Shown here piece by piece: positions 27,977 through 37,405 of a stretch of DNA of 45,740 bases. This stretch comes from an uncultured Saprospiraceae bacterium (GTDB taxonomy: Bacteria > Bacteroidota > Bacteroidia > Chitinophagales > Saprospiraceae), in NCBI GenBank assembly GCA_937928575.1, contig CALFWW010000042.1, forward strand, positions 1 to 45,740, read 5' to 3'. How positions within the stretch are numbered: the first letter of the stretch is position 1; every line of letters starts with the position of its first letter. The position numbers were made by a program, and so were the translations under genes. The notes below the pieces were generated by a model, which was not told the origin of the DNA, ran no database searches, and worked only from the letters and a program-made list of their open reading frames with translations.

Positions 27977-29140
27977 TTAGTGTTGTCCATTCCCCAACCA
28001 ACTCAAGTAGTAATCCTTATCCTCAATCGCAGCCGCATATTCCGTCATCAAAAGTGGTCTGAAAGTATCCACCATAACAGCCAATTCACCAGTTTCTTTT
28101 TTGCCGATGCTTTTTTCGACAGTTCCAGGATGCGGTCCGTGTGGAATTCCTCCTGGATGTAACGAAATCATTCCTCGTTCCACATGAGAGCGGCTCATGA
28201 AGTCTCCATCTACATAATACAATACTTCATCGCTGTCGATATTTGAATGATTGTAAGGAGCTGGAATAGACAACGGATGATAATCATACAAACGTGGACA
28301 GAAAGAACAGATCACAAATCCTGATGCAGCGAAAGTTTGATGCACTGGAGGTGGTTGATGTAAACGTCCTGTTATAGGTTCAAAATTGTGAACTGAAAAA
28401 GCATACGGATAAACATATCCATCCCATCCTACCACATCAAATGGGTGACTCTTGTAATGGTATGGATAAATATTGTCTTGTTTTTTGATGAATAATTTGA
28501 AGTCACCAATTTCATCGTGTGTTTCTAGATCTTGAGGCTTCCGGATGTCTCTTTCACAGAATGGAGAATGCTCCATCAATTGACCAAACTTATTGCGATA
28601 TCGATTTGGCGTTACAATCGGACTTGCTGATTCAACAATAAATAGCCGATTATCTTCGGTATCGAATTGAATTTGATAAATTGTACCACGAGGCACTACT
28701 AAATAATCTCCATAACCAAAAGGAAGATTGCCATACATGGTTTTCAAAGTGCCGGTTCCTTCATGAATAAAAATCACTTCATCCGCATCTGCATTTTTGA
28801 AATAATAATCGGTCATGCTTTTACGTGGACCTGCCAATAATATTTTGCAATCATTATTTACCAACACCGCTTTTCTGCTTTCTAGATAATCATCCGTTGC
28901 AGGCACATTGAAACCTTTAAGACTTCTATGTTTTAATTGTTTGTCATGAATTGTTTTTGGTGCCACTGAATAGGGATCACCAACTTGTACAATCTGAGTC
29001 GGTGGATGACAATGATATAATAGAGAAGAAGTGTCAAATCCTTCCGTCGAAAAAAGTTGTTCACTATATAGTGTACCATCTTCTTTTCTAAACTGTGTAT
29101 GTCGTTTTGCAGGTACTTTTCCTAACGTGTAGTAATGCAT
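27977..29140 (-). CDS. hmgA: Homogentisate 1,2-dioxygenase
   Basis: A 387-residue cupin-type Fe(II) enzyme that opens the homogentisate ring to maleylacetoacetate. Recognised by the opening YYTLGKVPAKRHTQFRK and by the C-terminal metal-site segment with GGIPHGPHPG (His residues) and a preceding HNFEPITGRLHQPPPVHQTF. Length is like the shorter bacterial members of the family. It starts 30 nt after the marR stop and precedes hpd, forming a small tyrosine-catabolism unit. Fumarylacetoacetase and the isomerase are not in the window. Confidence 0.94.
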   Translation of the reverse strand: MHYYTLGKVPAKRHTQFRKEDGTLYSEQLFSTEGFDTSSLLYHCHPPTQIVQVGDPYSVAPKTIHDKQLKHRSLKGFNVPATDDYLESRKAVLVNNDCKILLAGPRKSMTDYYFKNADADEVIFIHEGTGTLKTMYGNLPFGYGDYLVVPRGTIYQIQFDTEDNRLFIVESASPIVTPNRYRNKFGQLMEHSPFCERDIRKPQDLETHDEIGDFKLFIKKQDNIYPYHYKSHPFDVVGWDGYVYPYAFSVHNFEPITGRLHQPPPVHQTFAASGFVICSFCPRLYDYHPLSIPAPYNHSNIDSDEVLYYVDGDFMSRSHVERGMISLHPGGIPHGPHPGTVEKSIGKKETGELAVMVDTFRPLLMTEYAAAIEDKDYYLSWLGNGQH

Positions 29141-29170
29141 AACTTTTGATTTTGTGGTGGATGTTTAATG

Positions 29171-29617
29171 TTAGTCTAAATTTGTAAAAATTCGATTCAG
29201 CACTATGGTCAATTTACTTACCTCATTATCCGATAATCCTGCCCATGCTTTTGATCTGAATTCGCGGAGTACGGGTGTTACTTCTTTTATTTTTTTATGG
29301 CCAGCTTTTGTTAATTCTATACTGAATTTTCTACGGTCTGTTTCATCTGCTACTCTTTCGATTAATTGCTTTTTGACCAACAGATCCAAAATCCGAGTGA
29401 CTGTCGGCGCATCTTTGTATGCTCGTTGCGCCAATTCCAATTGACTGAGGCCATTTTCTTTACTCAATTCTTGAAGCAAGAGCCATTGATCAACTGTAAT
29501 TTCTGTATTAGCTTCTTTCAAAAGGCGTTGGAAATTCTGCTTCATTCGTCTTTGAGTTCTTTCAATGACAGCACCTGAAATGTCCAACTTACTTTGTAAT
29601 ACTTCTAAATCATTCAT
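29171..29617 (-). CDS. MarR family transcriptional regulator
   Basis: A 148-residue winged-helix protein: LLQELSKENGLSQLELAQRA, then DAPTVTRILDLLVKKQLIER as recognition helix and the wing with DETDRRKFSIELTKAGHK. It is the first gene of marR-hmgA-hpd, so it probably controls homogentisate catabolism, with an aromatic acid as a likely but unproven ligand. A short inverted repeat just upstream of its start suggests autoregulation. Confidence 0.9.
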   Translation of the reverse strand: MNDLEVLQSKLDISGAVIERTQRRMKQNFQRLLKEANTEITVDQWLLLQELSKENGLSQLELAQRAYKDAPTVTRILDLLVKKQLIERVADETDRRKFSIELTKAGHKKIKEVTPVLREFRSKAWAGLSDNEVSKLTIVLNRIFTNLD

Positions 29618-29619
29618 AA

Positions 29620-29635
29620 TTAGTTGTTGTACTAA
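29620..29635. promoter_or_regulatory. Candidate MarR operator
   Basis: TTAGT (29620-29624) and ACTAA (29631-29635) form an inverted repeat with a 6-nt centre, immediately upstream of the marR start codon (29617). Size and place fit a MarR-type binding site, but the arms are short. Confidence 0.4.
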
Positions 29636-29744
29636 CTATTCGTAAGTTAAGTATATTTTTTGAAAATTGTTTAGGTGTTAGGAAATTTTTCACCTCCAAG
29701 ACAGATAGACACACCAAAACATGGTTTATTTGAATCTAAATAGT

Positions 29745-30905
29745 ATGAATTCAAACAGATATAATACTGGGATTAAATACCTTCTGCTATTTACTATTAT
29801 CTTGTTCTCTTGTAAATCGACAAAAAAAGCGTACAATTCAGATAGTCATTTCCATTCCAAAATACAAACACATATAGCTTTCGAAAGAGATACCATATTG
29901 ATTGGCGAACCTACTTATGCTTATTTTGTTGTAAGCAATATTTCCAATGAATCATTTTATGTCTGTAGAAATTGTCCAATTATTGCAAAGTTTGCTCAAT
30001 GGCCGCTTGTCACTTTAACCTCCCCCTCAAATGAGGCGCTTAAGAGTATAGATTCGGGAGTAAGACTTGGCTCTAGAATTGATTCGAGACGGTTATTGCC
30101 TGGGGAATCCATAAAGTTTGAATTGTTTTTAGATGACTATTGGGAAAAGATAACAGAAGAAGGCATTCATGAACTTAAGATTACCAAACACATGATGGTC
30201 GGTTATGAGTACCCTTCTTCCTCAACATCTAGAAAACGTAAATTTGAAATTCAAGGAGATTATTTAATCAGAGAAGAATCTGCAAAATTTTTAGTTAAAA
30301 ATGATAGTTTATTGTTAGGAGAATTTATTAAAAGTTTAATTCAGTCCATCAAATCTGAGACAAACAATCGTGAGGTAGACATGAATGGTTTTGTAAATAA
30401 GGACAAAAAATTTGAATCGTATAATGAAAAATTGAGAGAAAGTTATAAAAAACTCAACCACATTAATGACAAACGCATAGTTCCATTCTTGTTAGATTCC
30501 TATATTTACAACAATAACATTCCTAAGGGTACTTCTCTGAAATCATTAATCAAATTCTCATCGGACAGTCTTGTTTTTGAAACACTTAAAGTAGCAACTC
30601 AAGAACCTTCAATTTCAATATGTGAAGTATCAAGAGATTCGATTTTAGCTGGTTGGAATAGTTGGGATCTTAGCCAAATTGCAATTCGGGCAATCATGAA
30701 TGAAGACACTGAAAAGGCTGTTGATTTTCTCGTTGCACAAAAAAAGGATGCATTTCTTTGTGATCGTTATAGAATCTTAACCTCTTTAAACTACCTTATG
30801 TCGAAGGAAAATGCAATAAAAATTTGCGAAGCGTATTTAACAGATCCGCATAAAGCAATTAGAAGAAAAGCTAGGGAGCAAATGGATTTAATTTTACAAA
30901 AATAA
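29745..30905 (+). CDS. Lipoprotein of unknown function
   Basis: An ATG at 29721 is also possible; 29745 is preferred because it gives a compact lipoprotein signal (MNSNRYNTGIKYLLLFTIILFSC, Cys23), total 386 residues. The first half of the mature protein looks like a beta-rich domain (HIAFERDTILIGEPTYAYFV, LPGESIKFELFLDDYWEKI) similar in style to bacterial Ig-like folds. The last about 150 residues are helical with HEAT-like character (DPHKAIRRKAREQMDLIL). No named family is recognised. It is convergent with the next gene. Confidence 0.6.
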   Translation: MNSNRYNTGIKYLLLFTIILFSCKSTKKAYNSDSHFHSKIQTHIAFERDTILIGEPTYAYFVVSNISNESFYVCRNCPIIAKFAQWPLVTLTSPSNEALKSIDSGVRLGSRIDSRRLLPGESIKFELFLDDYWEKITEEGIHELKITKHMMVGYEYPSSSTSRKRKFEIQGDYLIREESAKFLVKNDSLLLGEFIKSLIQSIKSETNNREVDMNGFVNKDKKFESYNEKLRESYKKLNHINDKRIVPFLLDSYIYNNNIPKGTSLKSLIKFSSDSLVFETLKVATQEPSISICEVSRDSILAGWNSWDLSQIAIRAIMNEDTEKAVDFLVAQKKDAFLCDRYRILTSLNYLMSKENAIKICEAYLTDPHKAIRRKAREQMDLILQK

Positions 30906-30940
30906 TAAGGTGTGAGGACTAAGGATTTTAAACTAAAAAA

Positions 30941-31939
30941 TCACTCCCTCCGATGCGCCATCCGCTGAATCGCATCAATAATATTATCCAGCGAGACCGG
31001 ATAGTCGATATACTGCGCATTGGATTCATCCTTCCCCCAGATTGGAACGGTGATTACTTTTTTGCGTTGACCGTAAGCAACAGACAATCGGAGTGGAATA
31101 GGTGTTGGTTTTTCTTGTTTTCTTTTTTGGCAAACTGCGGAAGTACAGTCATAAATTCTATCCATTTCAAAATATTTCTGAGCGATAATGAATTCAGCAA
31201 ATTGCTCCAACTCTTCTCTTGGAATATCTTTTTTTGTAACAATTAAACCATTGGCGACGCTCTTAAATTCTTTGATCAAACGTCCTGAACTTTTAATTTG
31301 AATATAGTCCCGGAGTACTGGATCGATGCCACCATAGTAACCACCACCGATGAGTTCGATATTGATATATATTGGTTTTTCTTCAGGTTCCCGATCTCGT
31401 TTTCGTTTTCGCTTCTTTTTGTTTTTCTTTTTCCTCAAACTAAACCACTTTCCTGGATCTTCTGCGTCTACATTGACATCTGGTAATTCGTTGAGTGGTT
31501 TAATGAACGGGGCTTCTTCACTGGTCACTCTCACAAAATGATATTGGAAAGAACCTTTCGCATTGGCTTGTTTGAATTCTAAAACTAAAGTGGATTTATT
31601 AATCTCCACAACCTTCCATTTCTTAATGTGGCGAAATGAATAAAACAATTCATCTTCATTCATACTCCAATTTCCTTTGGTCATGTCACCATTTAGATAT
31701 TGTTCGTACGTGTAATCGAATTTGAAATTGAGGTAATAATCATAGGCTTCATCAGCCTTGTGGAGTATCGTGTTAGATTGGAGATGGAGTGCGTAGGTAT
31801 ACCGCCATTTAGTTTCGATAATTTTTCTTTCATCGATGGCATAAAGTGGGATTACGGTCGAGTCCGCTTGTCCTACTAACTTATTGTAGCAGAAACAAAC
31901 CAAGACAACAAGAACGATATGAATGAACTTCAATCCCAT
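30941..31939 (-). CDS. Exported protein of unknown function with polybasic segment
   Basis: A 332-residue protein with a signal peptide (KFIHIVLVVLVCFCYNKLVG, cut near GQADS). Residues about 40-140 (ETKWRYTYALHL, KGNWSMNEDELFYSF, LVLEFKQ) resemble a lipocalin-like beta-barrel seen in many Bacteroidota proteins. A strikingly basic run KKKNKKKRKRKRDR lies near residues 170-183. The C-terminal half (IQIKSSGRLIKEFKS, CTSAVCQKRKQ) is unassigned. Function is unknown. Confidence 0.6.
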   Translation of the reverse strand: MGLKFIHIVLVVLVCFCYNKLVGQADSTVIPLYAIDERKIIETKWRYTYALHLQSNTILHKADEAYDYYLNFKFDYTYEQYLNGDMTKGNWSMNEDELFYSFRHIKKWKVVEINKSTLVLEFKQANAKGSFQYHFVRVTSEEAPFIKPLNELPDVNVDAEDPGKWFSLRKKKNKKKRKRKRDREPEEKPIYINIELIGGGYYGGIDPVLRDYIQIKSSGRLIKEFKSVANGLIVTKKDIPREELEQFAEFIIAQKYFEMDRIYDCTSAVCQKRKQEKPTPIPLRLSVAYGQRKKVITVPIWGKDESNAQYIDYPVSLDNIIDAIQRMAHRRE

Positions 31940-32050
31940 ATTGTTTAATAGTCAAATCAAGAATATAATTTACATATTAGTATTCTCAATCATCTAATTT
32001 AAGAAACCTAATTCTATTCCTACTTATACGGGAAAAAAAGTTGCTTTGTT

Positions 32051-33526
32051 TTAGAATTTAAAACCTATTGTCAACATTATTTTCGAATTGTTGATATCAT
32101 TCAGGATACTTTGTCCTAAGGCTGGGTCAATCAATCTGTAAGGCGAATAATTTTCACGAATCGATGCTCTTTGAAAAGCGAAGTCTGTATAAAAGTAGTT
32201 CGCTCTATATCCCAAACCTGCTGATATGGTCTGAATCGATTCCACATCTGCTTGATCTCTGTAGCTCCCCGCCGTACTAAATCCAGCTCTTAGTCTAAAT
32301 TTTTTGATTGCATACTCGCCACCGATTCTAAGATTAATAGCACTGGTCAATGCATTTTTAATATCCGTATTTATTTCTTCTTCCTCTTCTTCAAAAAGAT
32401 TGTTGTCTGCAGTATAATTAAAATTTGCAAAAGCATAATCTACGTATTCGACATCCGCAGAAATGAAACCACTTTTTCCAATAATGACTGCACCGCTAAC
32501 AATAGCTCTCCATGGTGTTGATAATTTGTAATCAAAGGTACCATCGGAGTCCGCTTCAAACGTTCCATTTAAATCCGTCGTCGTTAAATCATAACTTAAG
32601 CTATCTTGATAGGTATCATTTAAAGCCATACCGGTTGGTGAATGCACTGCCAATCCTAAACGAAACATCTGAGATATCCTATACACCATTCCTACTTTAA
32701 AATTTATCCCAACTCCTGAAGTTTCTAATGTCTGCTGATACAATAATTCATTGAAAACGTCGATCTGGTCTTCTGTGTCTTCTTCTATGTAAGTTCTAGT
32801 TTCTTCAAAGGAAATAAAAGGAACACCAATCGTAGCACCAACCATAAATTTATGATTGTAATTGGCTCCCCACCCAAGTACCATTTCATTGATGGAACCT
32901 TCTTGAGTGATTCTTTGATTTTTAAATAACATTTGATTTCCGCCACTATCCAGATAATCAGTAGTCCAAGAATTATTGTCATCAGGATTCAGTTGATAAA
33001 TCGCTCCAGCATTAAATGCAAGCGAACTTTCAAATCCCAAATTATCTGAACTAAAACCATATGCTTCTTGGACAAAACGATCGGTTAAGCTACCCAGTGT
33101 CGCTCCTTCATAATAGACTTCGCGATTAAAGCTAGCAAGTCGATTAAAGCCAATTGCAACCCCACTACTTTTCATATCAAAACCGCTTCCATCATTGTGA
33201 AAAACAACACCGATATTATTGAGATTGAAATTATTTTTGGTTGCACTTTCGGTTCCTGCTCCCACTAATTCAGCATCGGTATTCGCAATAAAAAAACTCG
33301 GTGTGAATACAAATTCTGAAGTCCTATACATCCCTAAACCAGCTGGATTGATACTGATCGCTCCGAAGTCTGCTCCGAGTGCACCAAAGGCGCCTCCTAC
33401 ACCGACAGTCCTTGCGGTTCCGCCAACATTGAGATTGGAATAACGGATTGCATCTTCAACTGTTTGTGCGCTTATATTAGATGTATAAATTAGAATGGAT
33501 GAAATGAAGATAAGTATGTATTTCAT
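32051..33526 (-). CDS. FadL/OmpP1/TodX-type outer membrane transport protein
   Basis: A 491-residue outer membrane beta-barrel of the FadL-like kind found in Bacteroidota. It has a signal peptide (ILIFISSILIYTSNISAQ) and the characteristic N-terminal plug region: VGGTARTVGVGGAFGALGAD followed by ISINPAGLGMYRTSEF. Alternating-hydrophobic strands and a terminal aromatic residue (IMLTIGFKF) fit a barrel. FadL proteins pass hydrophobic compounds such as fatty acids; the ligand here is unknown. It stands alone with no operon partner. Confidence 0.85.
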   Translation of the reverse strand: MKYILIFISSILIYTSNISAQTVEDAIRYSNLNVGGTARTVGVGGAFGALGADFGAISINPAGLGMYRTSEFVFTPSFFIANTDAELVGAGTESATKNNFNLNNIGVVFHNDGSGFDMKSSGVAIGFNRLASFNREVYYEGATLGSLTDRFVQEAYGFSSDNLGFESSLAFNAGAIYQLNPDDNNSWTTDYLDSGGNQMLFKNQRITQEGSINEMVLGWGANYNHKFMVGATIGVPFISFEETRTYIEEDTEDQIDVFNELLYQQTLETSGVGINFKVGMVYRISQMFRLGLAVHSPTGMALNDTYQDSLSYDLTTTDLNGTFEADSDGTFDYKLSTPWRAIVSGAVIIGKSGFISADVEYVDYAFANFNYTADNNLFEEEEEEINTDIKNALTSAINLRIGGEYAIKKFRLRAGFSTAGSYRDQADVESIQTISAGLGYRANYFYTDFAFQRASIRENYSPYRLIDPALGQSILNDINNSKIMLTIGFKF

Positions 33527-33636
33527 AGCGGTTTTTTTAAGAGCTAATTCACTTTTTCAAAAGCTAAAATAAAATATCCTTGACACTTATTGAAAAGTGC
33601 TTCCAAAAAACGGGTCGACTTAATAAATTGAAGATT

Positions 33637-33675
33637 AAAAAAATGGGTGAGTGAAATCATCCACCCACCCATTTT
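33637..33675 (-). terminator. Rho-independent terminator for the low-complexity protein gene
   Basis: AAAATGGGTGAGTG (33640-33653) pairs with CACCCACCCATTTT (33662-33675) with one mismatch around an 8-nt loop. On the minus strand it is followed by a T-run and lies 20 nt past the stop of the gene ending at 33696. Confidence 0.8.
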
Positions 33676-33695
33676 AGTATATCATTTAAAGATTC

Positions 33696-34880
33696 TTAAA
33701 ATCTTTTACCTGATGATCTTTTTGGAGAAGAACTTGATCTTCTTGAAGAAGACTTAGGAGCTTTGTAAGAAGAATTACTTCTGCTGCTGCTTCTGTAAGA
33801 CTTTGAAGAAGACGAGCGCGTTGAACGCGAAGGCTTAGAGTAAGTTCTTGTATTAGAACGAGATGGTCTATCATACGATCTAGAAGTTGAAGACTTTCTA
33901 GTTGAACGATCTACCCTGTTTGAAGAAGTAGACTTTTTAGTTCTGTCATAATCGTAAGATCTCGTGCTTCTTGTAGTACCTTTTGTAGTAGTCGTTGAAG
34001 GTTTACGAGTTGTTCTAACTGTATTATTACTTGGTGCCTTTGTAGTAGGATTCGTTGTAACTCTATTGTTATTTCTAGCACCTCTTACTGGTGGCGTACC
34101 GTTGTCATTTACAGAACCATTCGTTCTTGGTCCATAATTCGAACCATTGTTGTTGTTGGATGTGTTTACACTACCAGCGTTGCTTCCAGTATAGCTTGGA
34201 GGAAGACAATCGTTAGGATTTCCATATCCATATCCGCTTCCTGCACCACTGAATCCGTATCCAAAATTGTTTGAGTAAGGATTGTATCCATAACCATTTC
34301 CGAATCCATTTCCGTAGCCATAGTTTGCTCCATATCCATAACCAAAGTTTCCATAAGGATTAACTCGGTTGAAACCATAAAATTGGTTGGCACCAAAAGG
34401 AGCAAATAATGTGGAATTGTTGAAAAAACTAAATCCACTTCTTTGAGCTCTTCTGAAACGTCTGTAATCAGCGTAGTTTCCAAAAGAGAGATAGATATTA
34501 TTTCCACCATAAGGAGAATAAGTTCCGTATGGGCTGTAAGCGTTCACATTTACATAGCAAGGATCGTAGAATCCAAAACCAGTGTAAGGACGAGAGAAAC
34601 GACGAATTCTTGAAGAATAGTAATAATCGTAATCATCATATTCATTAAAGTTGTCGTAATCGTCAGATGCATAGTCCGAATCGTAACCATAATCTTCAGA
34701 AGCATAAGCGCTTTCATCTACATCATAATCATCGTAATCTTCATCACCAGAAATTATGGTTGTTGTTTCCGTATCCGTATCAGGATTGTAGTACAAATCA
34801 TCACCCTGCGCGATTGCAGAAGTAGAAAGACCAAAAATCGCTAAGACAAATAATAACGAGCTGAATTTGATATTTTTCAT
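33696..34880 (-). CDS. Exported low-complexity protein with acidic, Tyr/Gly/Asn and basic Ser/Arg blocks
   Basis: A 394-residue protein with a signal peptide (KFSSLLFVLAIFGLSTSAIAQ). The mature part is built of compositional blocks. Residues about 22-90 are Asp/Tyr/Glu-rich and very acidic (DEDYDDYDVDES). Residues about 95-230 are Tyr/Gly/Asn/Phe-rich (NFGYGYGANYGYGNGFGNG). Residues about 230-290 are Asn/Thr/Ser-rich, and the tail (about 290-394) is Ser/Thr/Arg/Lys-rich and strongly basic (SRRSSSSPKRSSGKRF). No enzyme domain is seen. Similar low-complexity secreted proteins occur in Bacteroidota without a proven role; a matrix or surface-coat role is a guess. Confidence 0.75.
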   Translation of the reverse strand: MKNIKFSSLLFVLAIFGLSTSAIAQGDDLYYNPDTDTETTTIISGDEDYDDYDVDESAYASEDYGYDSDYASDDYDNFNEYDDYDYYYSSRIRRFSRPYTGFGFYDPCYVNVNAYSPYGTYSPYGGNNIYLSFGNYADYRRFRRAQRSGFSFFNNSTLFAPFGANQFYGFNRVNPYGNFGYGYGANYGYGNGFGNGYGYNPYSNNFGYGFSGAGSGYGYGNPNDCLPPSYTGSNAGSVNTSNNNNGSNYGPRTNGSVNDNGTPPVRGARNNNRVTTNPTTKAPSNNTVRTTRKPSTTTTKGTTRSTRSYDYDRTKKSTSSNRVDRSTRKSSTSRSYDRPSRSNTRTYSKPSRSTRSSSSKSYRSSSRSNSSYKAPKSSSRRSSSSPKRSSGKRF

Positions 34881-35145
34881 AATTGAAATAAGTTTAATGT
34901 AATTACTTGGACTCCGTTAATTAGTTCAAGGCTAATTTATTACTTTTGTGCCTAATTTTCTGTTAATGATCTATTAAATGTGACTGGTTGTCAAGTTAAA
35001 AGATTTAACATAAACATTTGACTATCAACCTTTAGACGTAAAAAATGGTCTTCTGTCACATAGATTTAACATCCTGATTATAAGCACATTGCATTTAAAT
35101 ATTTTATATAATAAGCTTAATTATACTTAAAAGTAACCCAATTTA

Positions 35146-36612
35146 ATGGCAAAAGAAATTACAAATAGAAATGATGATTACTCTCAATGGTATCTTGATA
35201 TTGTAAGAAAAGCAAATCTTGCGGAGAATTCTGCAGTCCGAGGATGTATGGTAATAAAGCCCTATGGATTTGGGATTTGGGAAAAAATGCAAGCTCAGTT
35301 GGATAAGATGTTTAAAGAAACCGGTCATACCAATGCATACTTCCCGCTTTTTATTCCTAAGAGTTTTTTGAGCAAGGAAGCAGAACATGTTGAAGGCTTT
35401 GCAAAAGAATGTGCTGTAGTCACGCACCATCGATTGATGAATGATCCGAATGGCAAAGGTGTTGTTGTGGATCCAACAGCAAAATTGGAAGAAGAATTAA
35501 TTGTCAGGCCAACTTCAGAAACTATTATTTGGAATACTTATAAAGACTGGATCAAATCTTATCGTGATCTGCCGTTACTGATTAATCAATGGGCAAACGT
35601 TGTTAGATGGGAATTGAGGACTCGACCTTTTATTAGAACTGCAGAGTTCCTTTGGCAAGAAGGACACACGGCTCATGCTACCTCAGCTGAAGCCGTCGAA
35701 GAAACAAAAATGATTCTGAATCTTTATGCAAAATTTGCAGAAGAATACATGGCCATGCCAGTTATCAAAGGTGTCAAAACTGCTAATGAAAGATTTGCCG
35801 GTGCAATTGATACGTATACCATCGAAGCATTGATGCAAGATGGAAAGGCATTGCAAGCAGGTACTTCTCATTTCTTGGGACAAAATTTTGCTAAAGCATT
35901 TGATGTTAAATATCAAAATGAAAATCAAAAAGAAGAATATGTTTGGGCTACTTCATGGGGTGTTTCAACCCGATTGATGGGTGGACTGATTATGACCCAT
36001 TCAGATGATGAAGGATTGGTGGTTCCTCCAAAATTGGCTCCACTTCAAGTTGTGATTGTTCCGATTCCAAAAACGGATGCAGTCATTGATGAAGCAGCTG
36101 AGAAAATTATAAAGGCACTTAAATCAAAAGGCATTTCTGTCAAATACGATACAGACAATAAAAAGCGTCCTGGATTCAAATTTGGAGAATACGAAATGCG
36201 TGGTATCCCTGTTAGATTAGGAATCGGAAAAAGAGACCTTGAAAAGAATCAAGTGGAAGTTGCGAGACGTGACTTAAAATCCAAAGAGTCCGTTTCAATG
36301 GATGGTATCGAAAATCATATTGAAAATCTCTTGGAAGAAATTCAAAAAAGTATTTTCAACAAAGCACTTGCATTTAGAGATGAACGCATCACTTCCGTTG
36401 ACTCAATGGATGATTTTAAAAATGTATTAGAAACAAAAGGCGGATTTGTCTCAGCGCATTGGGACGGAACAACAGAAACTGAAGTTAAAATTAAAGAGTT
36501 GACCAAGGCAACGATTCGTTGTATTCCTATCGACAATAAATTAGAAGATGGGGTTTGTATTCTTACAGGAAAGCCATCCAAACAACGAGTATTGTTTGCC
36601 AAAGCATATTAG
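35146..36612 (+). CDS. proS: Proline--tRNA ligase (short, archaeal/eukaryal-type)
   Basis: A 488-residue class II aminoacyl-tRNA synthetase that charges tRNA-Pro. Class II motif 2 is in [14 protein letters not shown] and the substrate-binding [10 protein letters not shown] is clear; motif 3 region is [22 protein letters not shown]. The anticodon-binding domain starts near residue 300 ([14 protein letters not shown]). There is no inserted editing domain, so it is the short type common in Bacteroidota, and it ends with the family's usual aromatic Tyr. The upstream gap 34881-35145 must hold divergent promoters. Confidence 0.96.
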   Translation: MAKEITNRNDDYSQWYLDIVRKANLAENSAVRGCMVIKPYGFGIWEKMQAQLDKMFKETGHTNAYFPLFIPKSFLSKEAEHVEGFAKECAVVTHHRLMNDPNGKGVVVDPTAKLEEELIVRPTSETIIWNTYKDWIKSYRDLPLLINQWANVVRWELRTRPFIRTAEFLWQEGHTAHATSAEAVEETKMILNLYAKFAEEYMAMPVIKGVKTANERFAGAIDTYTIEALMQDGKALQAGTSHFLGQNFAKAFDVKYQNENQKEEYVWATSWGVSTRLMGGLIMTHSDDEGLVVPPKLAPLQVVIVPIPKTDAVIDEAAEKIIKALKSKGISVKYDTDNKKRPGFKFGEYEMRGIPVRLGIGKRDLEKNQVEVARRDLKSKESVSMDGIENHIENLLEEIQKSIFNKALAFRDERITSVDSMDDFKNVLETKGGFVSAHWDGTTETEVKIKELTKATIRCIPIDNKLEDGVCILTGKPSKQRVLFAKAY

Positions 36613-36636
36613 CCAATAACACTAAACCATAAAATA

Positions 36637-36675
36637 ATAGCTGTCAATCATACATTGATGGCTATTTTTATTTTG
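36637..36675 (+). terminator. Rho-independent terminator of proS
   Basis: ATAGCTGTCAAT (36637-36648) and ATTGATGGCTAT (36654-36665) form a 12-bp stem with one G-U pair and a 5-nt loop, followed by a T-rich run, 25 nt after the proS stop. Confidence 0.85.
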
Positions 36676-36737
36676 TCATTTGAACTAAAAACCATATATT
36701 ACATTACTATTTTATATAAACCTCCAAATTTCTAACT

Positions 36738-37115
36738 ATGCGAACGCATTTGCGAGAAATATTAATTTTCTACAATGCTGAATCTCAAAGAGATCGACAA
36801 ACTGTTCTGCATGCTAAGTCATTGGTCAATCATGTCAAGTCATTTACCTACAACAATGGACTAAAGACACGACGCAGTTGGCAAGAGATAATAATGGCAT
36901 TAGAAATTCACCCAAAAGAATTATTGAACAAGGCACATCCTTTTTATCAAGAACATATTAGAGGTAGAGAATTTGGTCTTTCTAAATGGCTAAAGGTGAT
37001 TGCCCACAATCCAGATATTATTAAAGCACCCATTGCTATTCGTGGTAAGCGGGCCATCCTTTGTATAACCCCAACAGATATTTATCAACTAACTGATCAA
37101 TCTATCTCCACTTAA
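36738..37115 (+). CDS. ArsC/Spx-like thioredoxin-fold protein without the catalytic cysteine
   Basis: A 125-residue protein. The C-terminal half, KWLKVIAHNPDIIKAPIAIRGKRAIL then SPTDI-like TPTDIYQL, resembles the end of arsenate reductase (ArsC)/Spx-family proteins, where the segment before it carries the substrate-binding loop. The N-terminus (EILIFYNAESQRDRQTVLHA) has the right beta-loop-helix layout, but the usual CxxC/CxxS position reads NAESQRD, with no Cys. If the family call is right it cannot be an active reductase; a regulatory or structural role is more likely. The only Cys (ILCITP) is late. Call is moderate. Confidence 0.5.
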   Translation: MRTHLREILIFYNAESQRDRQTVLHAKSLVNHVKSFTYNNGLKTRRSWQEIIMALEIHPKELLNKAHPFYQEHIRGREFGLSKWLKVIAHNPDIIKAPIAIRGKRAILCITPTDIYQLTDQSIST

Positions 37116-37185
37116 TTTTTTTTTATTTATTGCTGTCAAAAATAAGTTTCAATGCGAGTCCTTTGTGTTGGACCTTATTTTTTAT

Positions 37186-37329
37186 TCCGTTGTCCTATGT
37201 CCGTCGCAATGCCTAGCTTGCTTTTTCGTTATCCGCTTCGACCATAAAGTGCGTATTCACAATCAATACGGACAACGGAAAAGATGACGAAGCTCACCGA
37301 CGGACATCGAACACGGATAAGACAACGGA
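37186..37329. repeat. Multi-arm intergenic inverted repeat
   Basis: In the gap 37116-37405 there are nested complementary arms: TCCGTTGTC (37186-37194) with GACAACGGA (37321-37329, and again at 37271-37279), ATGTCCGTCG (37197-37206) with CGACGGACAT (37298-37307), and AGCTT (37215-37219) with AAGCT (37290-37294). The stretch is GC-richer than its surroundings. It may be a small palindromic intergenic repeat or a structured RNA; no ORF is seen. Confidence 0.55.
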
Positions 37330-37367
37330 TAAATCACGAAAGCATTCCTCAAATTGCAATAATTCCT

Positions 37368-37375
37368 TATCTTCG
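37368..37375 (+). promoter_or_regulatory. Candidate -7 promoter element for the DUF3127 gene
   Basis: TATCTTCG differs at one base from the Bacteroidota consensus TAnnTTTG and ends 30 nt before the ATG at 37406. No good -33 element is found at usual spacing. Confidence 0.4.
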
Positions 37376-37405
37376 CATCATTAGATAATCGTAATAATAC
37401 ATACT

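Noticed and set aside
34941..34948. TACTTTTG promoter-like motif upstream of proS
   Set aside because: It lies about 200 nt before the start codon and has no -33 partner at usual spacing, so support is too weak.
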